The notes below the pieces were generated by a model. It made no database searches. It saw only the letters and a program-made list of their open reading frames with translations, and had not been told where the DNA came from. Positions 25,396 through 36,900 of a stretch of 64,000 nt of DNA are shown piece after piece. The position numbers were made by a program, and so were the translations under genes. Numbering within the stretch: position 1 is the first letter of the stretch; each line of letters opens with the position of its first letter. This DNA comes from Dirofilaria immitis (taxonomy: Eukaryota > Nematoda > Chromadorea > Rhabditida > Onchocercidae): positions 6,512,501 through 6,576,500 of the forward strand of contig JAKNDB010000087.1 in the NCBI GenBank assembly GCA_024305405.1, given 5' to 3'.

Positions 25396-25804
25396 ATGCT
25401 TTATATGCCTCTTGTAGCAGCACAATGTAGATTGATTTTTAATGTTAAATTAAAATTTTTTCGATATGACAAAAGCAATAAAGCATCATCTTCTAAAACG
25501 ATCTTCTTCTTGTTATTATGTAATCAAGTTTTCGGAATTTGTGTCCCGGTAATTGAATTTTCAAAATTTGTTTCTTGATAATTACATTCGTTCTTTAGAT
25601 ATTAATTTTCTTTGATTACAACAGTGTCAGAATTCTATTATCAACTCATCACAATTGGGTGGAAACGAAAAAGCGTCAGCAAAATTTAAACTTCAAGTTC
25701 AAAGAGAAGCATTGATTCCAAAGGAAAGCTTGTTTATAAGTTTGCTTACAACGATAAAAAAATCGTATTTACCATCTTGCATTTTATTGCTTTATCATGT
25801 ATGA
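25396..25804 (+). CDS. Candidate two-exon gene in a region open on both strands
   Basis: Exons 25396-25548 and 25625-25804 flank a 76-nt intron with GT...AG ends (donor GTAATT, acceptor ttacaacag) and are both phase 0, giving 110 residues. A good acceptor (tttgttctcag) at 25330-25331 could be a spliced-leader site. The product has one hydrophobic stretch (KTIFFLLLCNQVFGICV) and a Ser/Asn/Lys-rich exon 2 start (CQNSIINSSQLGGNEK). A rival minus-strand reading of the same region is equally consistent: an exon from about 25872 to 25778 (MFNFGNEISSLTGG...) with a GTAAAT donor could join in phase to an open exon ending at about 25395. A third plus frame, 25798-25931 (MYESLHIVIVATSQRR...), is also open. 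Strand and structure are unresolved. Confidence 0.28.
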
Positions 25805-26040
25805 GAGCTTGCATATCGTCATTGTTGCCACCAGTCAACGACGAGATTTCGTTACCGAAATTGAACATCTTATGGACATGATTCAATACGAAAATATTTT
25901 TTTATTTCTATTTCACGTACTGCGATTGTGATTTCTTCATATTAAAAATCTAAAAGAGCTGAGACAATCACAAGGTTATATTTTGTGATGTAAAAGTCTA
26001 TCTGATTGCCTACCAACATAAAAATTAAACCTTTTTAATT

Positions 26041-26050
26041 TTTTGTTTAG
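26041..26050 (+). promoter_or_regulatory. Likely spliced-leader (trans-splice) acceptor
   Basis: The T-rich tract ends in tttag, 34 nt upstream of the ATG at 26085. No upstream exon joins it in phase, because the sequence after the AG has no useful in-frame partner. This is what a nematode trans-splice site looks like, but it was judged from sequence only. Confidence 0.45.
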
Positions 26051-26084
26051 TATTGTATTTAATCTTGATTTCTGGAAGCAAATA

Positions 26085-27089
26085 ATGGCAATGACACCAG
26101 AAGCTTCAATAGACAGAACTTCCATCGTTCCAGAAACTCAAACTCCAATACATCAACATCGTCAATATCATAGTGATAAACAACAACAGGAAAAATTACT
26201 GGAACAGCAATATCTGCAAACACTGCAACAGAATTCGTTATATTACGATTATTGTTTCTACTGTCAACATGATTCAAATCATGAACAGAATGCTTCGTCA
26301 TCTAAGCAACAGTCAACATCACTAGCATCCGTATTATCATCACCAAAACTGAAATTTCGCGAATCATTACGTGAATCATTCCGCGATTTATATGTGCCCA
26401 AAATTTGGTCTAACTTGAGAAAATCAGCTTCCGAAATAAGCCTAGTCCTGGAAGCGATGCGTTACGGACCTTCGCTGACTTATTTAGAAACGCATGGAAT
26501 ATCATCTTCAAAACGCATTGAAGATATGGACGGTGATAATGCTCCCAGATCGATTTCTGATTTGCCAGTGCAAAAACGAAAGCGTTACAGAGCAAAAATT
26601 ATGTGGCAGAACTATTCACCGCATCATCTCAACAAACAAATACAATATGGTAATTATTCGAATTATTTCTTTAAATTTTATCTGTCTCAAAACTTTTCTA
26701 GGGATCAAAAATCGAAAGTGAATAATCGAAAGTCCTCATTCCTTATTATTTTATTTTGCTATTAAAGAATATATTGTTTTGCTGGTATCACAAGTGTTCA
26801 TTACTGCAATCCCATAGAAATTAAAATGCTAAAATCTTTTTCGTAGCTGTTATCAAAATTTGCATGTTTTAATTTAATTCCTCTACAAATTTGACTGATA
26901 ATCTGTACTTGAACTTTAAAATCCTCCCAGTTGAATTTATCGATGTATGTATGTTTGTTCGCGGAAGAAAATATATTAGTTGGCAGTAATTAAATTATGA
27001 TATATACATTTATATCAACTTTCTAAATTTCAATGACTTTACTCTTTTCATCAGAGAAGCAGTTGCTGTTCGTACAGACGAATGTTTAG
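26085..27089 (+). CDS. Gln/Ser-rich intracellular protein of unknown function, two exons
   Basis: Exon 26085-26649 (188 codons plus one base) joins exon 27055-27089 to give 199 residues. The long first exon is well above chance for this composition. The start is the first ATG after the acceptor at 26050; a second ATG follows two codons later. Order of features: Pro/Gln/His-rich N-terminus, Gln run (KQQQEKLLEQQ), a cluster of Tyr and Cys (YYDYCFYCQHD, about 50-60), a Ser-rich linker, a conserved-looking central helix-rich segment (KFRESLRESFRDLYVPKIW and EISLVLEAMRYGPSL, about 84-131), then a basic PVQKRKRYRAKIMWQNY, which could be a nuclear-localisation or RNA/DNA-contact patch. With the chosen acceptor the C-terminus is QYEKQLLFVQTNV, whose last residues (TNV) fit a class I PDZ ligand. 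No signal peptide or membrane span. No family recognised. Confidence 0.65.
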
Positions 27090-29845
27090 AGGAAACTTTA
27101 CAACTCGAAACGTTCTTCAATATTTCCAAGAGTTATTATGTGCTATGCACTGTGCTTTACAATTCTGGCAATTATTGGATATGTTTATATAGCAGAACTG
27201 TTTAAATGTACTTCATTAATAGAAGATTATGAGGCAGTGTAAAATATTAATTATTGACTAAGTTCAGTCTGGCAATTAAATTAGTATATTTTAATTAATA
27301 GTCTCTCAAAGCAAAATTATTAGTTGATAAACAGTTAAAGAAGAAAAAATTTGTTATTGGAAGGAACTACAACATATTGTCAAATTAGAACCGAACGATT
27401 TTAGAAAAAGAGGCAATTCAATGAAACTTCATATGTTGCATCTGCGATGATCTCTTCAATTCCTCTATCTTTTTGTAGTTGATATTAATCTTCACTGTAA
27501 TAAACACTTCAAAAGTCTATAAATGATGGAGCAATAGGCTCAATTTTATATACTTTAGAAATTGCAACTTGCCTTAAGAAAAGACTTTGAACGAAATTCA
27601 TTTCTATCGTTCGTACTTTTGCAATAATATTCCAGATACATACTAAAATCTCTTCTACCTATCAACTACCATCTTTCGCTATAATATATTTCAAAAATAA
27701 GGCATGCATTCTAACCTTATACTAAACTTCATAATCCAAATATTGCTATAATAATTCGCAATATTCATGATAGAACGAATCAGAAGAACTGATGCCTAAA
27801 AAAATCAATACTAATTGTTCGTGATATAACAATATATCCGCTTAATCTCGTCTCTTGTCTTTCGATATTCTTCAGCATCGTGTTCACTTGTTGTCAATTT
27901 ACAAAAAATTTCTATGATTCTTTTAGAAAAATCGTCAAAAATATCTAATTTATAAACAAAATGAAGATATGAAATAATACATTTCATTAATTTCTTTGCT
28001 TATGAGAAGAAATTTTTTCGCCATAGCAATGAACTATTTCATGAAATGTGGTAGATAGTAAAGATTGGCAGAAAATATATTTTACAAAGGAATAAATATT
28101 TCTATTTTAAAATTGATGAAGTTGACAAATAAAGTTTGCAGAGATTTGTAAATTATTACACAGTCAGTATTCATTCCATCTGAAATTATTCATTTCCTTT
28201 CATCGATTGGTGATCAGTTCAGAGCCTTTAATTTGCCAACAATTGATTTCTAATTTTTTAGTTCTTAATTAACATCATAAATGTTCTTTACAACTGCAAT
28301 CAATTTGGATCTCTCATACCCTGCCACTTATCTGATCAAATTTGCTTTATTTGGAAAAAGGACGAAGCAGGAACTAAAGAAATAATTTGAATTAGGAAAC
28401 TAAATAATGATCATTATGCTCATCAGCAAATTAATTAAGTACAAAAGCACCACATTTATTTATGTCAACAATTTTAGGAATATTTCATCTTAAGTGATAG
28501 AACTTGATAATCGCTGTGATGATTACTGTGTATGCATTGTGCTATGATTTATAGATCAGTTAGCATCATGAAAATATGACAAAGTATTAATTTTTCCTTT
28601 ATGAATCGTAAGTATAGCACATCAAGGAGTTTGAAACTGTAATAGTCAAAATTATGTATTAAAAGTACTGCGGTAAGATTTGTAAATCAGTTAACATTAA
28701 GAGCATTTACTTAGATAATAAAAAGTCTTCTATATCAAAAAATTAGGAATAGAAGTATTAGATGTTGAAACATATAATATAATACTATTCGCTAAATGAT
28801 CAGAGTTTTAGCATCGTATAAATGGTAACGAATTTTAATTTAATAACAAAGATGGCAAAGAGGTATCCTCTATACTCCTTTTAGATAAGATAATTATAGA
28901 GACTAGGTTTAATAGATTTTTTGAGGTACTTTGAGTGTATTGAAGTGCTATAATAGAAATAAAATTAGAGATTTGGCTCTTTTGAAATAAGCATTATAAA
29001 ATGAAAAAAAAAAAAAAAAACGAACCATTTGATGTAAAGAAATTTACGAAAAGATCAATACATTAAAATTTATTTTCGTATATATATATACATAGTTTAT
29101 ATTTAATTTTATAAAAATTGTCTGATTTGGGTTAATATAATTATAAAAATGGTAATAAGTTAAAAATTTTCAGCATTATATATAAGTAATAGAAAAATTA
29201 CACGCAATAGTACATACAAAATATTTTATGAAAGTGAAAAGAAAAATCACTTGCTGGATTTTGCTAATATCTCTGATAAACTAGTTGGTACTATATCTTA
29301 AAAAACTTTAGATAAGCACTCGGATTGTTAAATTTCCTGCTTATAAGCCTTGACTCTAGAAGAGATAGTTTTAGAATTAATAAAAATAAGCAGAATTTCT
29401 CTTCTAAAGAAATTCAAAGCATAAAAATGAAAAAAAGAGAATATATCGAAGATTAAATAAGGTAAACAAGTTCATTAACGCATAAAAATTAGCTTCAATT
29501 AAAAAAGTAATCAAAATTATTATGTTATTATTTACATAAAGAGAGAGTCTACTTTACAATCATGTAATAATATAATCCATAGTTATCAACATCAACTATT
29601 TTCTCATATTCAATTAGTTTATTTAGGGAAAATTTGTCGAGATACTTCTCTGCAAAATATTTCAAAAATATATAGTTTTTTGCAAATTCTATGCCAACTT
29701 CTATACATCAATTTTCTTTTTAATAGAGGGATATCAGTCATTGTTGTTAAACTTTCCTCAATTTAAAGATTGACTTAAATGCTTGTCAAGCAAGTGCTCT
29801 TTAACGCTTTTTAATATACTTTATATTTTGTTAAAGATGTGAAAT
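27090..29845. other. Stretch without a convincing gene
   Basis: A+T-rich. There is an 18-nt poly-A run near 29004. A G+C-richer patch at 28290-28380 is open in two frames (one starts MFFTTAINLDLSYPATYL) but has no clear splice partners. Confidence 0.5.
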
Positions 29846-30959
29846 ATGAATGAAGTTAATCTTACCCATCAATTTAGCGATGGGATATATTATTTACTAT
29901 CATTTTTCTTTAACTATCGCTATTTTAATCTTTATGCATGAGTATAAATAATATATTATTGATAAAGTGTGTAAAAATTGCTAAAAAAAAAGTTGAATCT
30001 TTTTCTATAATCTTTGGTCATGAAATGTTTTGTTTTCATGATTAATTTAGAATTAAATGAAAATGAAGTGCCATCCCGTCAGATGATCATGTTAAAACGA
30101 TAGAAAGGAAAGTAATGCAGCAAGCATTCCAGTTAATCAACAAAAACTAACTGAGGAAGAAAAATTCAATTTGCTTCAAAATTCGATACAAAACTACATC
30201 TGTAAGGAAAGAGCAATAATTTCTGCGGGATCACTTACAATCAAGATACTTGTTATAGTTTCTATGATATTTTTTACTATAATAGGCTATTATATCGCAC
30301 TCCACCACTGGTTGAATTATAATTGAGGGTGGCGTAGCTGATCAAGATGGTATTGTCAAGTGACACAGATTAATGAATATGAAAAAAATATTTTGAAGAT
30401 GTTTCACATACGATAATGTTAAGCTTCAGATTAAGCCTGAAGCCAAAAAGCAGATTAGATGTAGTCGAAATAAGAAGGAACATAGATTATTCCTTACCAC
30501 ATTAAAAATTGAGGATAAAAATATTTTCGATGATGAAATAAAAAGAAAAAACTGCAGGGATGCTTCAATTTAGCATAGCATTGTTGAAACAGGCATCTTT
30601 TCTTGGAACTCTAAATTTGCCAATAAGTAAAATTTACTACGTTATGTGCTTAGCAATTAAAACTCGTTTTTAATTTATTATTGATAAGAGAAGTACGAAT
30701 GAAATAGGTGGAGCAATTAAAATTGCAAAGTGCTACGTACCAATCAACTGAAAAAGGATTTATTATGATTTTATATTTTATGTTGACTTTAGTTGCGATT
30801 AATTTGTTACCAATTCCATTACAAGATGATGGGCATTTATTAAATTATATTATAGAAGCAATTATACATAAAGATTTAAATACGAGATATCACAAATATG
30901 CAACTATTTCTGGTGCTACTATATTATTTTTGCTGATGACAATTGTAATCTCGACATAA
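29846..30959 (+). pseudogene. rseP: Decayed near full-length Wolbachia-type rseP (site-2 membrane protease) inserted in the nuclear genome
   Basis: The whole length of a bacterial RseP-type intramembrane zinc protease (about 370 residues) can be followed, with frame changes and stops. In order: an N-terminal hydrophobic segment from ATG 29846 (MNEVNLTHQFSDGIYYLLSF); the zinc site, where HExxH now reads HEYK-stop at about 29936; KVESFSIIFGHEMF (about 29992-30033); LTEEEKFNLLQ and KERAIISAG, matching the conserved AGP-type segment before the second span; a PDZ-like stretch (GGVADQDGIVK); then the best preserved part, 30708-30959, ending with the second metal-ligand motif NLLPIPLQDDGHLL, where the family has LDGGH. 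The transferred gene cannot work: the zinc motif is destroyed and several frameshifts and stops are present. Bacterial family membership is seen; Wolbachia as donor is inferred from the filarial setting. Confidence 0.85.
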
Positions 30960-30969
30960 TGCTATTTCA

Positions 30970-31077
30970 ATGAGTAAAAAGTTGTTCTATTTGAAGTACC
31001 ATTTCTTCATTACTTTTCTGAGTAATCCCGTAGTGAATTACTGTTTATGCATTCTATTTTTGATATTTTTAGCCTGA
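30970..31077 (+). pseudogene. Possible start of the next bacterial gene after rseP (bamA-like position)
   Basis: Ten nt after the rseP stop, ATG 30970 opens 35 codons beginning MSKKLFYLKYHFFITFL and ending in a hydrophobic ILFLIFLA, which is signal-peptide-like, then TGA. The tight spacing is bacterial, and in many alpha-proteobacteria rseP is followed by the outer-membrane assembly gene bamA. No bamA sequence could be followed past the stop, so identity is inference from position. The minus-strand frame at 31431-31162 nearby is also open for 89 codons and unexplained. Confidence 0.3.
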
Positions 31078-31595
31078 ATAAAGCTACAGATCATTCATTC
31101 ATCTTGCAGAAGTCTCATCATTTAGAAAAAAAATTGTAGCCTATCGAGTTTGCTTAATTAACTATTTGTTGATCTTGGTCTTAGCCAAATAATATTCAGT
31201 ATTTAAGGCTTTCATAGCACCTGTACTGTAGTGTAATATATTTTTATTAGTCTGCTTGACTAAAAGAATTATTCTTTTACGAAAACTTTTTGCAGAAATC
31301 AAAACAACAATAGACATATGAAAGTCTATTGTTTCACCAAGCGAAATACAAGAATTCAGTATAATGCGATTACTCGTTTTTACTTTAATTGAGTTGTGAG
31401 TTTTGATTGATTGCAAAAAGTTCTCCGACAATTAGTTGAAGAAAAAGGAACAAAGCTTTTGAGTCTTTTGAAATTTTTAACAAATCATAAATATTTATTT
31501 TGAAAATAAATTTGCATAAATCCTAACGATTAATCGAATAATAATAATAAACAGTGTTTTAAACAATTTAAAGTTACTTATATAACGCTTAAACT

Positions 31596-31903
31596 TCATG
31601 TGCAGTAATTGAATATCTCTTCAGTTTTGCTATGCAAATCATTCCGTTGCGATCTCGAACAATGCACCTTGTAGTACTTTAACTAGAACCATCCGAAATG
31701 CTTGCAGTAGAAATTTTGATTGATTCCAATAGTTTTACTTACCGTGATGAACTTAAAAGTAGGCTGATATAGCCACCTATTATACTAATTTGGAAAGAGT
31801 TTTTAGAATATTTTTGTGAAATTTTTCAATTTACTTTTGATATTGTTAGCCGTATTAATTGAGACTTCGTTAATCTTAAGATTAGTAACGATCGTCTAGA
31901 CAT
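31596..31903 (-). CDS. Candidate very small three-exon minus-strand gene, basic 65-residue product
   Basis: In reading order: 31903-31835, 31784-31743, 31682-31596. Introns are 50 and 60 nt, typical of compact nematode genes; the donor of exon 2 is a perfect GTAAGT; all three exons are phase 0 (23, 14 and 28 codons plus stop). The exons are about 40% G+C in a background near 25%. The product is strongly basic (MSRRSLLILRLTKSQLI..., YNRWLYQPTFKFIT, YYKVHCSRSQRND). Small, basic and intron-rich is seen in mitochondrial ribosomal and other organelle proteins, but I recognise no family. Exon 3 is also open in a second frame. Confidence 0.38.
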
Positions 31904-32178
31904 CTTTATTGTTGCACATTAATTTATAAAAAAATGAAAAATTATAGATTACTAAAATCAAACCGATCGAATAACATTGCATTCACTATTCCTATCATCA
32001 TCAGCACTATCAACAACACAGCATTGCATATTACTGATAGTTTACTAATTTAAACTGATTATAAGAATTTTGAATTCTGTATAGAAATGTTTAAGCATCG
32101 ATTAAAATTGCTGAAAAGTGCAAGCAGTATCATCGAACTAGCTAACTGCAGTTTAAGGATGAATATTTTACGATGTAG

Positions 32179-32238
32179 GATTTAATACCTATAGAAAGTT
32201 TGTCATTCCCAGGAAGTTATATCTCAAGTGCATATCAG
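32179..32238 (+). CDS. Possible isolated exon, perhaps ectodomain of the downstream phosphatase
   Basis: A 60-nt segment between an acceptor (cgatgtag) and a donor-like GTTGAA encodes DLIPIESLSFPGSYISSAYQ in phase 0. The first clear phosphatase exon (33920) also starts in phase 0, so the two could be joined, but the donor is weak and no domain is visible. Confidence 0.2.
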
Positions 32239-33919
32239 GTTGAAAATATGCCTAACTGTTTAATCACCAAAATGCTCATTACTTATTATAAACATTTTTG
32301 CCGGTGTTGAAAACTTATTCATTTTCAGCAAAATAAGTATAAGTATTAATTAATATTAGTGATATTTTTTTCTTGTGTACATTAAGAAAACTTGATGTTT
32401 AGTCATTTCTATTACTTGCAAAAATCATTATATTGAAAACTATAATGAATTTTCCTATTTAATCAAATTAGTATAAATAAGTATTGTTTTGCTATGTTAA
32501 AATGATCGTTCGCCATTTTAATAAATTGTGAACGCAAAAATGTTTTGGGCGGTAATTTCATTTGTCAGATAAAGAATATCCGATTGTTTTCATATGTATA
32601 CCTAAAATCTTCGCTGATATAAGCATTTTTTTTTGAGAATTCAAAATATTTATTATATAGCATTTATGTAGCATTTTTCAGACCTGCGTGAATATATTTT
32701 GTTTTTCCTGAAGAATGAGATATATTCAAATCATAAACGAAAAGTTTTCTCAAATATTCAAGATCTTATTTTCGTGACAATTCGCTAAAGAAATTCTGTT
32801 CTTGCCTCTTTTCATAACTTTTGGCATTAAATAAGCTAAATATGGCACATATTATTTATTTAAAATATGTGGATATCTGAAAAATCAATAAAATGATAGC
32901 TTTAAACATTTTTATCGTTGAACAAATAATATCAAAATTTACATTCCTAAGTTTTACGTTGCACCATCATCATTGTTTAACGTCGTTACGGTGTTGTGGA
33001 ATGCATGAAATATTTGAAACTTCATTGAAAAAATCGTTGTAATATTTTGCTACATTAATAAGTGACCCGCTTTTGTTGAAAATCATTTTTCGAATTATCA
33101 AAAAAGCTTAAAATATTGCATCTTTTGTGACGATCAAAATTATTACAAGTATTATTATAAATTGGTTTTTAGATCTTCAAATATAACTTACCACTTAAAA
33201 TTTCCAAGAATTACATGAGTTGAAAATCGAAAGCTCTCATGATTTATTTTCAATAAGATTACTTAATTTATTATTCACTTTACAAAATTATATCCTTAGT
33301 ATTGCTTGCAAGACATTGATATCGTTCATAACATTTTACTAAAAACAGGTCTAAAATAAAAAAAAAACTAAAATGAGATTTAAATAGAAACAATAGAAAA
33401 TGGGAGTAGAAAGAGTGATATGCCATGCTAATAAGAATATATTTTTGAATAAATGAAGTGGGAAATTTAATGTGATTACATGATTTCGAGACACTATTTT
33501 AATATTAATAATTTGTTTATTCTCTCTCTTCTTACTAATCGTATACTTATATATGAAGTTTCTTTTTTATTCATTAATAGTTTTATTCCTTTATTGGACC
33601 AATATTTTTAATATTCTATTTACAAGCGATATCACATTCATAGTATTGCTCTATAACATAATATATTTTTTATTTTCAAATTATCTAATGAAAACATTCG
33701 CTCAATTTATCATTTATTTTGTTGCAAAATTTTGTTGAGCATTTCATAATAAAAAGTTTGAATTTTCCAATTATCCTGTATTGTTTAGTATTACGCAGCT
33801 GCCGGAGTATCTTTTATTACTAATAGTATTTTTTATTAATACTAATTGTTGAAAGGCAATAGAATTGAATGTATGATTAAAACATTCACAACTGCATTTT
33901 TTTCAACCTTCTCCCTCAG

Positions 33920-36900
33920 AAAATTCATATATTTAAGTGTGAAGACTACTGCTCCTTTTTGCTGCTTTTAATCTCAATTTCTATGAAGCATAGAAACGGT
34001 ATGTAATCATTTCAATAAACAAGGCTTAATTTTAGCAGTTTGAAATATTTATCAGAGATTTAAATTACTCTCTATGTGATATCTCAAGAGAACTTTGTGG
34101 ATGATTTAATTTTGTTTAAAATTTTAACTTATTGGTTTGCAGAACCGTTGCTTTTCTTGGTGTTTAAATTAATCAAATTGAAAAGAAGAAAAAAAACTAA
34201 TTGATTTGTTTTTTCAAAAATTTTGCTGAGCTTTTAATTTACTAGATTCTTTTCCTCATATTTCTGTAGCGTTCGATTTTTAAATAATCAAAAATATCAC
34301 AGAGGTAAAATTTTTATTAATTTAGAAGAAGTTTTAAATTGCATAAAATATTTAGTTACTTCAAGAATAAAAGCTTCAAGAGATCTGATATAAGCAAAAA
34401 ATTTGATTGCAAATTTCGTTCATTTTAGTGCAAGAAGAAAAAGCAATGCAAGCAGCGCCATCCGCACCCATTGATGCATCCAAATTTGTTGCATATGTTA
34501 CCGAGCGACGGAAAAAGAGGATTTTATTCAAAGGCGAATATATTGTAAGTTTCTTTTAAAGAACATTACTTGGGTGGCAGGTTTTGCTGTTAAGCATGGA
34601 AGTTAGCTATAAGTTGGTTATCGTAGCAATATTTGATCGCTCATCTCTTCTCCAGCAAATAGACATCTTATACTCTTTATTTTTCTATCAAATAAACAGC
34701 CTTGTTGGTTTTGCAAATTGCAAAAGAATACTCGAAATTTGCAGATGATATTACGTTCAGTAGATCCTGTCAAATGTCGGTGTGATATTGGTCAAACAAT
34801 GGTCAACCGTAATCAGTTTCCTGACACAGTGCCGTATGATTACAATCGTGTTATATTACGTAAGCTTCCTAATGACAAAAACTCACATTACGCGAATGCT
34901 AGCTATGTCAATGTTAGTTTCTAATAGATTAATTTTCATTTTTTTGTTACGAAATTTTAATATTTCTACCAAACATTATAAATTTTGAAATTTAAATTGA
35001 AATAAAAAATTAGCATTGGGAGTCGTTAGATCTTTTTTGATAGGATTCATAGCCAAATTTGATCACTTCTTTTCAGCTTAGTTTCTTGCATTATTAATTT
35101 TTCTTTTTAAATTTAATTATGACAAACAAGAAAAACTATTTCTCCACCGAATTTCTAAAATTCTTCTATTCTGCATATCGAAAATTGTCATCACTCATTC
35201 ATTTCCTGATTTAAGCCAAACAAGTACACTAGGATTTTTGTTTAATGATAGTCTTCACTGATTCATTCTTTTCTATTCTTTTAAAAATGAAATGGAATTT
35301 AAAAATAAAAACAGCCCAGGAAACTCGTTCGAGTAACTGATAATATTTTGCTACTGTTTATTTCAGAGTTGGTTACGGGAAAAAGCTTATGTTGTAACGC
35401 AAGCTGTTAGAACCAAACCTGCAATATCAGAATTTTGGAGATTGATTTGGGAGCTTGGGTCAAATTGCATTGTTATGTTAACTAAAGTTTTTGATTTTAT
35501 GCGGGTTGGTTGCATTTGAAAATTTTCAGATAGATTAATTAGGGACTAATAATAGTTTCAAATCATTTTTGATCTAACAAAGTTTGACTTTTAAGTAATT
35601 GCATTTGGTAAGTGTAAGTGAATAAATGTTGCCAAGTTACTATAAAATTGCCAATCCTAAGTTTTTTCGGTTTTTTGGTTTCGTCCAAAGCTGGCTTAAT
35701 TTTATTTTCATAAAATTTTTAATGCTAAAATGGCCTTATGTAATAAAAGCTGCAGATAAATATCATTATAGGTAATGTGTCTTCAATATTGGCCTGCTAC
35801 ATCCAGTGAATATGGCCAAATCGAAGTAGAAACATTAGAGACCAAAATTATGCACACTTTGTAAGTATAAGGATGCAAAATTATTACCATCTATTATTAC
35901 TATTTATGTTTATTATGTATATATTTATGTTTATCATCTATTATTACTATTTATGCTTATTATGTATAAAACAAACTTATACATACATAACAATGCATAA
36001 TGAATAGGAAAGATAAAGACTTTTGATGGTATTCATGCTTGTTGCTTTTAAAAACTTTTAGGAATTATTCAACTAAAATTGAATGAGATGTCTTATTTTC
36101 TTGTTATGATGAAATCCATATTATAATATTTTATTGCCTCAGAAAAATTCAAAAAATTCCTGTAATTGATAGGTAAAAAGCCAGAACGAGTTTCTTCTAT
36201 CAACTTCGTATTTTCTTTCTAGAATTACCGTTATCAAGAAACTTTGAAGCATTTTCTCTAATTAGATTATTTTGCATAAACGAAAATTTAATAGAAAACT
36301 AGGTTTATAGATTATCCGTACGTTACGATTATCAAGGATAGATCCAGATGTCGGTCAACAAACCCGTGTGATTAAACATTTTCACTTTACTGAATGGGAA
36401 CTGGATAGTTTGCCGTACGTTAGCGCTTTTATTGAATTACGTCGACGAGTTCGCCAGCATATCGAGAAATTTCGTGCCGACGCACCAATTGTTGTACATT
36501 GCAGGTTTGTTACATCTAGCATATTTTTAATGGCAAAATATTTAACATTTGTTGGGTCCAAGATTTTAGAGAAGGTATCATTGCAAAATAGCTTTCAGAA
36601 TTTTTGAGCTACAAGCTTTAATCTTTCTGAAATTTGAAATCATATATTTCGCTGATCAAACTTGCAACTTTAGTCGAGGTTATAAAGTGAGCATTGTTTA
36701 ATTTATGCCTTTTTATCGCTTTTAAAGGAACATATATGTGTTATAATGAATGATCATAGTAATGTATCATCGGTAAATTAGCAAGCATTTTTAATTTTTA
36801 ATTCCTTTTAATACAAATAATATCGAAGGAGGTCGAATTTGTGACATAGAAATGCCCTTACCATCGAATTTATAACTGCAAAATTAATTCTTCTGTTAAG

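Noticed and set aside
26059..26595. Minus-strand frames opposite the 26085 gene
   Set aside because: Shadows of the long plus-strand exon, which has better length and splice context.
29161..29320. Possible upstream bacterial gene (dxr-like end) before the rseP relic, from the stretch LLDFANISDKLV
   Set aside because: Only about a dozen residues look suggestive, more than 500 nt away, and the diagnostic dxr motifs are not present.
33553..33738. Hydrophobic 61-codon frame just upstream of the phosphatase, considered as its transmembrane exon
   Set aside because: Very A+T-rich composition, and no suitable splice sites in phase with the exon at 33920.
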